Assembly: GCA_963995525.1 (NCBI GenBank)
Contig: OZ023210.1
Span: 24,526,905-24,590,904 of the forward strand
Length of the DNA: 64,000 bases
From: Escarpia spicata
Lineage: Eukaryota; Annelida; Polychaeta; Sabellida; Siboglinidae
Reading direction: 5' to 3'
The position numbers were made by a program, and so were the translations under genes. Shown in pieces: positions 1-50,019 of the stretch. Position 1 is the stretch's first letter; each line of letters opens with the position of its first letter. Below the pieces are notes generated by a model. It made no database searches. It worked only from the letters and a program-made list of their open reading frames with translations, and was not told where the DNA came from.

Positions 1-1328
1 TACAACAAATTGAATCATCAACGACCGGGATTCGTGATGAGCTGCGTCAACTGAGGACGGAGCCTCAAAGACAGAAATGAGCTTCATTAATTAGCTGCGT
101 TGATTGGTTAAAAAAGAGATAAAAGGCAATGGTGACAGACTACGTACTGATTACATTCTCCATCCGGTGTCATGACACGCATGTGCACGAGGAGCCCCCT
201 AACAGCCGAGTCACCTTCTAGAGTCTGTTTCTCAATTCCAGTTGCGTTCTCGGGTTCACACCTGCCTCTTTATCTTAGCACTCGACCCTGCCTTTGTTAT
301 TCCGACCTGCTATTCCTTAACTAAACTACGTTTTGTACAATCGTTAACAAAAGAGATTTCCCTTGTGCAACTGTAATAGCATGAAACCAAGTGCCCAACA
401 CAGTGTTCCAATGCATGTATGTTGGGTAATTCGCAGTAGCCCTCAAAATACAACATTAGCAAGAATACTTTTAGGTCATACTTGTTTGTGTACAGTAACC
501 ATTGAGTTTTAACCATTGTGTCCTTATTGTGAATTTATTATATATATAATATGAATATATTATAAAAATCTTATTTACAATTTATGGACACTATTTAATG
601 TATTTATTGGCATTACAATTCAGTGACACCAGTAATTCCTCATAGAACTGTTACATGAATTTGTTATTCTTAATTACATACATATTTTATTAATTGTTTT
701 AATTGTCTGCATTTAACAAACGTCCAAGCTTAGCTTTCAGTTGCTCTGGGTCACGCGAAGGGAATAAAAAATATCGTGCAGCGGCATTTGGAGCCACATA
801 AAACAATTCTACATTGGGCGATAAGACGTCAACGTAGCACTATCGCATCTGTTTTATGTGCTGACGCAAACGAAGCAGAACATTTTCGCAATGACGTTTA
901 TGTACCAACCCTGAATAGCTGTAGCGTAAATGGAAATCTCATCAAATGCCATCAGTGCAACATTTGATAGTTGTTCGGGCGGGAAAATCACGCGCCGACC
1001 AAGATGGTTATCTCGGTATAAGATGTACAAAAAGTGATTGCATTTTCTGCACGTTTTTATAAAGTAATTATGAATGCGTTTCATTGGGAGTCGAATAAGG
1101 ATTCGCCAAGCCAAGATGTGAAGCCTTGTCGAATAGTTCGTGTGGTGGCTACAAGCCCGAGTGAGGTTAACTAGGTATGTTGCTCGTGTTACTTTTCTAA
1201 CATTTATTTGAGGAATGTTTGTGATTACTGAATTCAAGAATCGTTTACAGCCAGGGACGCGATAAGGAGAGGTCTTCATTTGTACACGTGTATCGTAGTA
1301 GTGCTCCACGTTTTGTGTGAATCAATCG

Positions 1329-1456
1329 TATATATACATATACACACACACACTCACACACATATATATATATATATTATATATATATATATATAATACA
1401 TGTATGTATATATATATATACATGGCTGTATATATATATATATATATATGGGTGTA

Positions 1457-1492
<36 letters not shown>

Positions 1493-1505
1493 CATATATA
1501 TATAT
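1329..1505. repeat. AT/CA microsatellite tract
   Basis: Mostly (TA)n with some CA and GTA interruptions. The flanking open frames rich in Tyr/Ile are artefacts of this tract. Confidence 0.95.
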
Positions 1506-1964
1506 CAACAGTTTCAGGGCAAAACGTCCCGTTGTGTTTCATCCCTTGAGTTTAAATGGAAACTTCTATGTGATGTCGGAATATATTAAGAATTCAGAAT
1601 CATTTTGCAGATTTGTTGTACAAAATGTAATATGAGATTAATTATCGTTTATCAAAACATGATATATCAACTTTTTTCAAAATAAGATACATCCAAACAG
1701 TGAGCGTCGTTACTGCGCGTAGCGAGAAGAGCGGCAACGCGGTGCTGATCGGCTGAAATTTATGTATCGTATTTTGGTATTTAAAACGTACAGCGTTTAT
1801 CGCGTTTTGAAAACAAACACTCTCGTGCACGTCATTTAAAATGGGTGTGTCTCGTTTTTGTATAAATTTGTTATTGTACTAGTATAGCATGTGGTTAAAC
1901 AAACTTTTCGTGTAGTTGCAATAAATTACAAATATGGTGAGTCCACATTCGTCATTAGCGGTCC

Positions 1965-2262
1965 ACTGCCTCAGCTTGTAGTTAGGTGTATCCAGTCCTT
2001 TTGATTGTTCAACGCGCTTTACACGTTACTCCCTGGAAAACCTATTCAATCGAACTCCATTTTGACTTCCCTTGGGAATATTAAGCCATACTGCATTTAC
2101 TGCGCGAAGACTATTCATCACAGGTTCTTACCACTATTTGACGTTGTCCTTCCGCTCTCATTCGTCATGTTGTTTATCTTGGAATCCTCGGTCGAACAAT
2201 TTATACGAGAGCCACTTGTTGTCAGACGTATCCCATTCTGAGACCGTCCATCTTTTAAATAT
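1965..2262 (+). repeat. Interspersed repeat R1, copy 1
   Basis: By eye this segment aligns with 8,195-8,425 in the same orientation. Shared words include tactgcgcraagactattc and parts of the surrounding 100+ bases, with similar short open frames in both. No complete protein is visible. It is probably an old interspersed element of unknown class; the boundaries are approximate. Confidence 0.6.
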
Positions 2263-3327
2263 AAATTTCCAGTGAATCAGCATGCCATATACACAATGCA
2301 TCACTTTCCTCAATACAAGACGACCTTTGTACACATAATATGCTATATACGGAGCTGGCGGCAGGTAATTTTACAAAAGCATAATTTATTGAAAAATGTA
2401 TCATGAGCAAAAGTGACATATATGGTAGCAAGTATGATCAAATAAATAAATAGTGTTCGTGTTGTACACATACAGGGGCATTCGAATCGTCACCGCAGCG
2501 ACATTGTCAAAGAAGCTCTAGGCGCCTAGGTGACGCTTCGAATGCCTCTGTTTCCTCGATATGTACTGTATATCGTTGTGAATATGGCAGATCATATAGG
2601 TCTAATTGTTTCTCGTGTTCGCTTTGATTCAGATTACACTTGTAACACACCTGTTATGATGGCATACAATGCACCATGCTGTGATATCACGTTTAGTAGT
2701 AACAGCGAAAAAAATTAATTCGGCGACGCAAATTAGAGTAATATTCTCCGTTTGCGGACAGGTGAATTGGGAACAGTACGCATTGGTGACGTCAGCCTTT
2801 CTATCACAATGGCGCTGTCCGTGCAATTTTAATGTCTTGAACAAGGTTATTCTAGTAAATTGCTGGCATAATATTCTTGACACTATACCTGTTAATGGTT
2901 AGATCGCATTTACTCTTTTATGTATATGTGTCTACACTACACTTTTTGTTTCCCCTTAATATATTAGACACAATATTTGACACAATCAGAAAACAATCTA
3001 CTCGCTTTAAATAAGGCAAATGGCCACTGAGATGCTACATAAATTGTCTAACGTGAACGCGATGCAATGAAAGCAACAGGAAATCTGAATGAGGTCGCAA
3101 CAATGTAACCAGGACTCAATAAAACGAGTGTAATCGGAAGGGGGAGGGGCAATTCAGCGAGTCCCACGGGCCTTAGAAACTACTATGTGATTAAGAGCCT
3201 TTGAGCAATTATTCCGGAGTAATCGTCCCCTTCCGTGTCTCGCTAGTTGCGTGTTGCTAATTGGTCGGCCGCGGTGAAGGAGATTACTAGGATCTTGGTA
3301 CATCAGTCAAGTGATTGTCATTAGACC

Positions 3328-3465
3328 ACTGTAAAGGTATAATATTGCCCCCAGTACAATTTAGCCCCCCCCCCCGGGCAATATTATACCAGTATAAAAC
3401 AGCCGGGAGGGCAATCTTATACCGGTATAATGCTGCCTCCCCGGTATAAGATTGCCCCTGTACAT
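3328..3465. repeat. Palindromic GC-rich repeat, copy A
   Basis: Alternating words related to ggcaatattataccggtata and their reverse complements, separated by C or G runs, make this segment able to fold on itself. A related but rearranged copy lies at 4,318-4,492. It looks like a fold-back (MITE-like) element or a piece of one. No coding capacity was seen. Confidence 0.6.
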
Positions 3466-3617
3466 CGCATGCTAAATTACTGCACACTGTGGTCATTGTA
3501 TTTTTTTTATCAATTCCTGGCAGTTATGTAATACTTTATTCAATGTAATATATGTGTACATATATTTATCATTTAAATATTCATATAATTGAAATACATA
3601 GATATTCATGCAATCAC

Positions 3618-3690
3618 ACATACATACATACATACATACATACATACATACATACATACATACATACATACATACATACGTACATGCATA
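3618..3690. repeat. (ACAT)n microsatellite
   Basis: About 17 units of the ACAT tetranucleotide, nearly pure. Confidence 0.97.
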
Positions 3691-4317
3691 CATTTTTGAA
3701 TTTGTTCACAAAGTTCATAGCAAGGCTGGTAGCATGGCTAGTCAATAATGGTGGTGGAAGTTCTGGATCAGAATCACTTCGTCTGGGTGGCTCTCTCGAC
3801 TTTTGCGACAGGCCACACTCTCTGAACTTGTACACTGTTGTCTTCAACATGGTTGCCAATGCAAAGATTTCAACCTCAGTTCCCCAAGTACCTAGTGAAA
3901 TCATGCCACTACTGTTTATGTGTTCCGTAATGTTCTGACAGACCGTCTAATAGATATCAATATCCCCACATATTTTAGACATCAACGGAAATACGTCTAA
4001 TAGGCGTCATTTTTATGTCATTCTGAGAAGTAAATTTCATCACCAAGAATCGACCACTAAAAGAACGTCATGTGCTCACTGAGATGATGTCGATTCCCTT
4101 TTAATCTTCCTGTATATCTATAATTTTTGTAGTCTCTCCTTGTTGGAGGCCACATACAATAAATAAATAACATAACTGCTGGAAATACACAAACAACATG
4201 TAACAATATATTATATTTATTCGAAACCCGATTGATTATGTCATTATTCATATTTCATTACACCATGTGCTTATATAATAATTAGTCGCCAATCATGATA
4301 TAGTGTTAAACACAGGG

Positions 4318-4492
4318 GAGGCTGTTTTAAACTGAAGGGGGAATATAGTACCGGTATATTATTGCCCCCGGGGGCAGTTTTATACCAGTATATTATTGCC
4401 CCCCCCCCCCCCCTCCCCGGCAGGTTCGTTCCGATATAATATTGCCGGGTGGGGCAGGAATCAGAGGGGGGCAATTTTACACCGGTAATATG
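4318..4492. repeat. Palindromic GC-rich repeat, copy B
   Basis: Same word family as copy A (attgccccc, accggtata, and their reverse complements), including a C run of about 17. It is probably a second copy of the same fold-back element, about 1 kb from the first. Confidence 0.6.
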
Positions 4493-4613
4493 GCACGTCG
4501 CCTCCATCATGGCTGGGCAGAGAGAAGGCGGCGGTCTTCCCGCGAGAACTATGACGTCACAAACAGCGCTGTCGTATTTATAGTTCCACGTATGGTAGTC
4601 GAATAGTTTTACA

Positions 4614-4643
4614 ACGTGTGTGCGTGTGCGTGTGCGTGTGCGT

Positions 4644-4678
<35 letters not shown>

Positions 4679-4679
4679 A
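4614..4679. repeat. (TGTGCG)n/(TG)n microsatellite
   Basis: Hexanucleotide TGTGCG units passing into pure TG. Confidence 0.95.
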
Positions 4680-5089
4680 GCATGCTTACAAGGAACATTT
4701 TTGGGTCGAAACAATCACAATCAATCACAAGCACAATACTTTATTGAGCGTCAGAATTAGTTATTGTGCGATACTCCGATGCAATACAAACAGTAGTCAT
4801 CATAGAGGAACAATCAGTTATCTTACGGTTCCACCTGAATCCAATTTTATTCAAAACAGTGAATGCAAATGGGCCTACAAGTCGCACAGGTTTCGCTAAG
4901 CTTCGGCTCGTTTTCAGAATAATTACATCGATTGCAACCCACCGGAGATAATCTGCACTAATAAACACACATAGCAAACATTATTGTATCCAGCTACAGA
5001 AAGTATTGTTGTATAATTTCAAAATATCCATATATGAAGGAGGAGATGTACAATTTATCATAACAACTTAAATCAGTCAGTGAATATTC

Positions 5090-5168
5090 GTCGATCTCGG
5101 TAGCTCAATTGGTAGACGCGTTGGTTTCGTGTCCTGTATTTTATAATCGGGCGAAGCCGGTTCAAGCA
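5090..5168 (+). repeat. tRNA-derived SINE or tRNA relic
   Basis: A pol III A-box-like word (tagctcaattggtaga) is followed about 40 bases later by a B-box-like word (ggttcaagc). This is tRNA-like spacing, but no convincing cloverleaf forms, so it is more likely the head of a tRNA-derived SINE than a functional tRNA. Confidence 0.55.
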
Positions 5169-6377
5169 AATATAATGTAATGGATATATAATTTATTAAT
5201 TATATATACATATGGTAATATATTGTAATTATATATGTGAAAACCATTTGTGATCTGTCTGGATAAATGAAATTTAGAAACATCGTTATACATAATTACC
5301 TATTTTCATTTTTGTGGCGAATAAATAATTACTACAACAATTCAAATAATATTTACAGTGCATCATAATATAACAATGATTTGTTTATATTACTACGTAA
5401 ACAGTAAACAAAAATATTCAAAAATGTCCGGATACACAGCATAAATGTGGAATTTCTAATTCATTGAATTTTGTTGGCTTGTGGACATGGAAATATAGAA
5501 CAGGATGTAATATAATATGAATTCAAGCAATATGTGTTTTTAATACCTTTAAATGATTTCGGACGAAAGCGAACACGCGTTGGCATAGATACATGCTTTT
5601 TTGGGCGCGCGACAACACAATCGTGACACGTTTTATGTGCCTTACAGGCATGCCACGACGGGTATTCTTAAACGGTGAATAATTACTGTGTTGTACGACG
5701 TCGTATGCTTCTATTGTCATAGTTTCTATAACAGAAACAGAAACATGAACCATGGGGATTTGATTAAAAACGTGCCACTGACTATCGCAGGATGCCTTAT
5801 GTTAAAGAAGTATTTTCCACAGGGCGACTAAAAGACGATAGTTCGAACAGCTTAGCCTCTGCATAGTTTATTCGGACTGGAAAGAATCGCACACACGCAC
5901 GAACGTAATCACACACACACACACTCAGAGAGATTCTAGCTATGGACGCTTGTTGTTCTAGCATCAGGGACATGTATGAATATGTCAGCCGTCTGTGCTC
6001 CATGGAACATTTCACAAGAATCGCCCACTTTGAAAATAATAAATTCTGAGTAAACCATTGCGTGATATTATTGAATGCAATTGCAATGGATTAATTTTAA
6101 GGATCATAATACTTTTATTTGAGTCAACAACATTGAAAAGACAGACACACATTCAAATATTGAAATGTAAAAACAAGAACAATTAAAATACAATCAACAA
6201 AACATACATTTGCATCAAAAAGAAAATGATGAGTGTGAGACTCCTGTTATATATAGACCTCAAAATGAATGTTGTTTAACTTTAATGTACGGCATCTAAA
6301 AGCATACTTCCGGTGTCGCCATTCCTATCATGTAACACGAAAACGTTAACAAGACACCATTTTGTTTCTCTGCACAG

Positions 6378-43904
<37,527 letters not shown>

Positions 43905-43995
43905 TACAATCGAGACAGATATGTGAATGTAACGGAACTAATAGCCTTCAGGAAATGAGTGTGATTGTTTTCAAATGTCAATACAATCAATAGAG

Positions 43996-44041
43996 AAATA
44001 TATATATATATATACATTATATATATATATATATATACGTA
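43996..44041. repeat. (TA)n microsatellite
   Basis: AT tract about 90 bases after the receptor stop codon, probably in the 3' UTR. Confidence 0.95.
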
Positions 44042-44044
44042 TAC

Positions 44045-46556
44045 ACCAGGAAGTACAAACAAGAGATCAAACGATTACGGCATCAAAGAGCCTGAAGAAA
44101 GCCAGAAGAACACAGGCACTAGGCCGAGACAGACTGATTATACTTCCAAACAAGCAGGGTAGAGAAATACAAGACCAAAATATGACCATGGAACGAATAG
44201 AGGAATTCTACACCTCCTCCGTCCTTGGGACTGCACTTTGAGCAGTCCTAAGGACTGGATACTGCGCATATATAAGAACTTTACTTCTTCTTTTTTACTG
44301 TTTACACCGAGCTATACGACAGTGAACAGAATACCATAATTCACACCGACCCGAAAGAGGTACCAGAGATAACACCATGGGAGGTGGAAGCAGCGTAAAG
44401 AGATATGAAGAATGGGAAGACACCGGTCAAATACCATGTAAACATTGAAACATTAAAAACAGGAGAATATACCATCTCGATGACACTGGCCAAGCTATAT
44501 ACTAAATGCTTATCAGAAAGACGAATACCCACCGCATGGAAGAACGCAAAGATGGTGATAATCTTCAAGAAGGGAAATAAGAAAGACTTAAACAGACCGA
44601 TATGACTGTTATCAAACATCTACAAATTACTCACAAAGATACTGACGATTAGGCTAGAGAAGACACTCGACGAAAACCATCCACGAGACCAAAAATGCTT
44701 CAGAAGCAGGTTCTCAACGACAGACCACGTACACGTCGTAAACCAACTGAAAGAGAAGTGCTGATAAACAAATTAATGTCCCGCTCTGCATCGCCTTAGT
44801 CGACTAAGAGAAGGCTTTCGACTCGGTGCAAACTCAAGCAATACTGACTTCCCTTCAAGAACAGGGGATAGAAGACATGTACATCGAACTCCTGAAAGAC
44901 ATCAACACCAACAGCTCGGTGACAGTCCACTTTCACAAAAAGAGCAACAAGATCAACATCAAGAGAGGAGTACGACAGCGTAACACCATATCGCCCAAGT
45001 TGTTTACGGAAACACTCGAAAGCATATTTCGAAGACTGACCTGGGAAACCAGAGGCTTGAGGATAGACGGAAAATATCTAAGTCATCTTCGCTTCGCCGA
45101 CTGCATACTCATATGCGCTACTACACCGCAAGAACTACAAAAAAATGCTGCTGGAACTAGCTGATGAAAGTGAAAAACAAGGTCTGAAGATGAATTTCGA
45201 AGACAACAGTTATGCTAGAAAATGTTTTTCAGTTCACCATATCTCTGCGAGATGTAGCTGCCTGGATGATCCTACGATACCCTGCTCTGTCGGCCGTTCG
45301 TCTCCCTGCTCCCACGATGTCGTCTTCCAACAAGTCGCTGATGCCCTGCTCCCATCTTCTCCTTGGTCTTCCCCTTCCTCTCTTTCCCTCCACTTTGCCT
45401 TATAGGATTGTTTTCTCTAAGGAATTGTGTCTTTTGATGTGGCCAAAATAACTAAGTTTTAGTTTTTTTATTCTATTCACTAATTGGCAGTTGTTTATGG
45501 CAATTTTTTTAAGGATTTCTGCGTTGGTTGTTTTTTTATCCATGGCAGTCTTAGGACTTTTCTGTAACATTTCATATCAAAAGCATGTATTCTTCTCATG
45601 TCTTCTTTGTTCAGTGTCCACGTTTCGTTCCCGTACAGAGCTGTTGTGAAAACGCAAGTTTTAAAAATTCTTATCTTTGTTGGTATGTTTTGGCTTTTCC
45701 ATGCATTTTTCAGATCTGCGTTGCTATGGTTATTCTTCTTCTGATCTCTGATGATGTCGGGCCGTCTCCTTGTAGTTTTGCTCCAAGGTATTCGTAGTGG
45801 TTCACATTTTCAACTTGCTCCCCGTTGATTGCAATTTCAGTTTTTTTCAATGGATCTGTCAGTGTCCATGATCTTTGTTTTTTCTCATAAAGTAACAATA
45901 CCTTTTTCTCATTGTATTCTTTTACAGACATGATTAGGTTTCACAGGCCGATTGTTGTAGTGAACAGGAGTGCGGTATCGTTTGCATATCGCAAATCTCT
46001 AATTCTATGTCCATGGAAATTACACACCAATACATATCAACACCACGCAGATAAAGAACGTTGAAAGCTACGTCTATCTGGGACAGCGATACATTTTCAG
46101 AGACAAAATCCAGGACAAGGAGATTCAAAGAAGAATCACGCCAGCTGGACAGCATTCGCCAAACACCGCGACATATTCAAGGGTAACTTTGGAACCTGCT
46201 TGAAGAAACAAGTCTAAAACTCATGCGTACTTCCAGCGACGACATACGGCGCGGAAACATGGGCACTCACCATACAGGCAAAGAACAAGCTAGCAGCTGC
46301 ACAAACACATATGGAAAGAAGTATGTTAAACATCACATATCGGGAGACTACGAGATAACCGATGGACATCGCGTATCACAACCTGGAGATCTTACTAAGG
46401 GAAGCGATCTAGGGGAAGACCGGCGAGACGGTGGAGGCACGAATTAGACGAATACTGTAAGGACACCATCTGGCAGAGGATAGCGCAAGACAGGCAGATT
46501 TGGAAACGACATGCTGAGGCCTTCGCCCAACCATGGCTGCACAATGATGATGATTG
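44045..46556 (+). mobile_element. RTE-type LINE, split by a nested insertion
   Basis: The plus strand shows LYTKCLSERRIPTAWKNAK, MVIIFKKGNKKDL, then INIKRGVRQRNTISPKLF and LRFADCILIC (the catalytic FADD as FADC). After the nested element it resumes with NVESYVYLGQRY and TYGAETWALTIQ-like words. It ends in WKRHAEAFAQPWLHND and the repeat tgatgatgattg. Several frameshifts and stops are present. The catalytic Asp change and lesions mark it as dead. Confidence 0.85.
45205..46005 (-). mobile_element. Nested LINE 3' fragment (minus) inside the RTE
   Basis: From 46,005 leftwards the minus strand reads LRYANDTALLF (the YADD box as YAND), EYNEKKVLLLYEKKQRSWTL, NGEQVENVNHYEYLGAKLQG, and further YGNETWTLNKEDMRRIHAF. 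A Gly/Arg-rich C-terminal region follows near 45,350. RTE reading stops at its left edge and resumes at its right edge, so this copy is the younger insertion. Confidence 0.82.
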
Positions 46557-47172
46557 TGATATATATATATTATGTACTTTTGCATTTTGCATTAGTGTGT
46601 CAAAGAAAATAGTTCGAGTAATTGTTGGGAAGGCGCCCCATCTCTGCAGCAAGCGTATTATAAAGGCTACCTTATTTGTTTCCCAATTTTATTCTCTTAC
46701 TGGGTATTAGTTTATTTGGCTGCCACAACATCTCTCGTTTCATTGATTCATGAGCCTTTCATTGAAACATGCATGTAGTATCCATTTCCCTTCCACGTAA
46801 CGTATTTATCAGGTCTCCTCTCAGAGGTAATTCGTGTTCAGGCAGCAAAGTTGCTCTTCATTCAGACATCAAAATGTATCTTCATAAATTGTCTGGGGGT
46901 ATATCTTGCTGTTGTGATATCAAGTTCGTTTTTTAGCTGGACTAAAAGCAAAGTGTGATGATGGATATCAGCTTAGAGGCTTGCCTCTGTACGTTTGCTG
47001 ATAGTTTTATGTATCCAATCGCCTCATTTACGCACAAACAGAATGGTGTTCTGAAAGTGGAATAGAAAAGAATAACAGAGCAACCGTCATATCATCGGAA
47101 CTATGCAACGAGACATCAGAACGTACAACAAACTTGTCGGTGTCTTTTTTGAAATCATCTGCTCTCCGCACT

Positions 47173-47440
47173 GAAGGCAAGGATACACTGGCTCTTTTCG
47201 CCCGACCTGATCAGATCAGACCAGACCAGACCAAACCACATCAGACCACATAAGACTGCTGTGTATCCACTACACCGATTGTACTATATTTGAAACCGGC
47301 GTCACGTCATAATCACGAAAACTTGAAAACTGTTCACAACGTCGACTGCAGTCGGTGTCGGACTGATGTGGTTTGATGTGGATTGGTCTGGTCTGGTCTG
47401 GTCAGGTCGAGTGAAAAGTACCAGTCTATATGGGCCTTTA
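47173..47440. mobile_element. MITE with ~85-bp terminal inverted repeats
   Basis: The left arm (47,173-47,258) and the reverse complement of the right arm (47,361-47,440) align almost throughout. Shared words are actgg, cttttc, cgacctga, and (agacc)n followed by ccacatca. The centre is about 100 bases without coding capacity. A target-site duplication was not clear by eye. Confidence 0.72.
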
Positions 47441-48490
47441 CGGTCATGGGTGTGTAACACAGGGAACATAGCGTACACACATATTGTTACATTGTACGCT
47501 CATCTCATCATTATAACCAACGCTGGGGGGCTACATACGCCCAGGAAAATCTACGAATATAGCATAGTGCGTCCTAGTTATTCAAATCTTCAGTGAGTTT
47601 TAATACTGTATTATGCTTTGTCGTGAATAAGTAGCACTCGTTCCGTAGAAAGATTATTACACACACAGAAGTAACAGAAATAAGTAAGTCGGTGTGTACA
47701 TATCCATTAGTGTATGCATTTACTTCCGATTTCCTATTCTCCTCAGAGCAGAGGACTTCTTACGTGTTAACGTGTTTTTTTGTATTTGTAATCAATGCAT
47801 TGTCATGTATGTGTGGTAAATTATGTAACGAGTATATACATTTGTGGTATAACGCAAGCATGCTAAACTGCGGGCAGGATTGTTGTGGATGTATATAAAC
47901 GGATCATGTGTAAGATTGAATGTTATGTTACCGATCCTACGATGATTACGTAAAACGTTATTTATTATTTGTTTTTGTTACATTCTTACGAATGCATTTG
48001 TTGTTATACTCTTTACTATTGTTAATAAGTATGAATGTTTGACTAAGTACAGCCATAATAAATAACAATGAATCAGTTTCTTCTTTGTTTTGCTATGATC
48101 GTTAACTTCATACTTTGCTTAAAGGGCCTATGACAAGATTGTAGCTATTTTTGCCATTATTCTAAATGAAAAATCTAAATCCAATTCATTAGGTGGTTTT
48201 TGGTGAATAAAATGTGTGAATATATATATTTTAAAGAAGTTTGACTTTTCCGCTAGGAAACGAGACTTTCCTTTCGAGTAGGAGGTTAACCGGAAATGAC
48301 GTGAACGGGGGAAGCGTATGTCCACTGAGCCATTGTTTGCGTTGTTTCGTCATTTGTCGAATGGTTGTTCGTCTTCTTCTTCTTGATTAATTTTAAATAT
48401 GCTGTTAGATCCTTGATCGCGGAACCGTTTACCATGCCTCGTTTCCTCTTTTCCTTTTACATCTCAATGTGTCACAATAAACGTGTTCAT
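47441..48490. other. Intergenic, no gene recognised
   Basis: Short frames only. The right part (from about 48,360) probably holds the start of the LTR whose end is at 48,492-48,560, including an AATAAA at about 48,476. Confidence 0.5.
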
Positions 48491-48491
48491 A

Positions 48492-48547
48492 CTTTCTCTA
48501 CGAGAATCTTCATTATATAATGTCGCTGTACGCACAGCCCACGGCCA
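48492..48547 (+). repeat. LTR end segment, copy 1
   Basis: 56 bases starting ctttctctacga and ending cagcccacggcca are repeated at 49,386-49,441 with about four differences. Just downstream, attggcgacgag looks like the junction of an LTR with the start of a Ty3/gypsy internal region. Confidence 0.7.
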
Positions 48548-48625
48548 GTACACGACATTAATTGGCGACGAGGTAAACTGACAACTCTACGAGTTACTTT
48601 GAACTAGACTACGTCTAATTTCTGT

Positions 48626-49385
48626 GTGAAAATGGAAACTGTCGCTGACATCGCACATTTTTCGCTGGAGCCGACTGACAGCGCAAGCCATCGCTGGGAG
48701 CGTTGGGTGAGGCGATTTGAGAACTTTGTGGTGGCTAAAGACATTCAGAACGATACAAGAATGAGAGCGATGTTGCTTCATTATGCTGGTGAGGCAGTGT
48801 TTGAATTGAGTGAAGCAGTGGGGGTGACAGAAAATGATGATTTCGCAGAAACCAAGCGGAAGCTCACTGCTTACTTCAGGCCGCAGTGCAATGAAGAATA
48901 TGAAATATTCAAGTTCCGACAGGCTGAGCAGACGTCGTCAGAGACGCTGGACCAATTCAATGCACGATTGCAGCAACTAGCCAAAAACTGTAAGTTCCAT
49001 GAGAAAGACAGAGAAGTGAAGTCGCAAATCATCCAAAAATGTGCGATGTCAAAAGTGCGTGACAAGGGGTTAAGTGAACCTACAATTACGCTAGAGAAGT
49101 TACTGACGTTCGGGCGCACACTGGAAGCTACGATACAGCAGTCGAAGATCATGAGAAACTCTTTCGTCCGTGCCGAGGCCTGTCCACGCCGTATCGAATG
49201 ACGAGGGGCGGCGCAACTCTTCAGGTGGAGGTTTCAGCTTTGGTCGCCAGGTGGCGACACAGAGATCGCAATCCACCAAGAAAGCGTTTTCCGCCTGATC
49301 GCCAAGGGACGCCACATCGAGACGATCGACCAGTCGTGAGCAGTCAGCAGCGGTACAGACGTCACAAGGGGGCAGCACCGGCATG
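48626..49385 (+). mobile_element. Ty3/gypsy-type gag, no pol
   Basis: The 191-codon frame (ATG 48,632 or 48,626) reads HFSLEPTDSASHRWERWVRR, QCNEEYEIFKFRQAEQTSSE and LDQFNARLQQLAKNC, a retrotransposon gag capsid-type protein. A frameshift near 49,190 moves the reading into NDEGRRNSSGGGFSFGRQ, the usual basic linker. A stop follows, and no zinc knuckle, protease or reverse transcriptase comes after it. The internal part was deleted, joining gag to the second LTR segment. Confidence 0.82.
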
Positions 49386-49441
49386 CTTTCTCTACGATAA
49401 TCTTCATTCTACAATGTCGCTGTACGCACAGCCCACGGCCA
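49386..49441 (+). repeat. LTR end segment, copy 2, fused to THAP exon
   Basis: Second copy of the 48,492-48,547 sequence. It ends exactly where the THAP coding sequence begins and carries the in-frame ATG at 49,414. Confidence 0.75.
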
Positions 49442-49830
49442 AGTGTTGTGTCGCAGCCAATTGTTCCAATACATAAAAAGACAGTTAGTTTATTTAAATT
49501 TCCAAAAGACAGCCTTTTACGTCGTAAGTGGATCCAACAGGTGAAACGCACCCGCGCCTGTTGGAATGGGCCGGCGTTAGATAACCAGAGCTGTGTGTTG
49601 TGTTCGAGTCATTTCACCGATGATTGTTTTGACCAAACTCCTGCTCTTAAACTTTCCCTTGGCTTGGTTGTAAAGTTCAGCATCACCGTGTACTGTTGGA
49701 GAATGCAGTCCCGACTATTTTTCAAAGATCCAAAAATGACGCAGTCTCGTCCCCTACATCAACTAGTCGACACAGTCACCGTTTTCCGACTAAAACCAGG
49801 TCTGTGGTCGAAAAAAGATACAGCCACAGG
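49414..49830 (+). pseudogene. THAP domain exon
   Basis: MSLYAQPTAKCCVAANCSNT runs from the LTR-derived ATG. After an apparent two-base loss the next frame gives TVSLFKFPKDSLLRRKWIQQ and CVLCSSHFTDDCF. CC..NC and C..H are the C2CH zinc ligands; FPKD and the Trp are THAP core residues. The donor is cag|gtatgt near 49,830. Confidence 0.85.
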
Positions 49831-50019
49831 TATGTATTTCAGTGATAATGGTGTAATACATCGAACTGTAATTAAGATAATTTAACAATAACATGGACTG
49901 GACCCCGACATTGAAATGGTCGGTGAAATCGAGGCAGTTCATTATAATGTTGTGATTTACACACCGTAGATAGTATGCACGCTTTTGGGCAGTAGGTGTT
50001 TTACGAGATTTGGATTTCG

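Larger units (their letters stand above)
1..6377. other. Unassigned upstream DNA, no exon recognised
   Basis: This stretch probably lies within or upstream of the receptor gene that becomes visible at 6,378. Open frames here are short, and none reads as part of a ligand-binding receptor domain. It holds the repeats listed separately: AT-rich microsatellite, ACAT and TG tracts, two palindromic GC-rich repeats, one copy of an interspersed repeat and a tRNA-like relic. Missing 5' exons could have been overlooked if they are very short. Confidence 0.5.

Noticed and set aside
3614..3938. Both-strand open frames flanking the ACAT repeat
   Set aside because: The coding look depends partly on the repeat; the unique part matches no family I know and lacks splice support.
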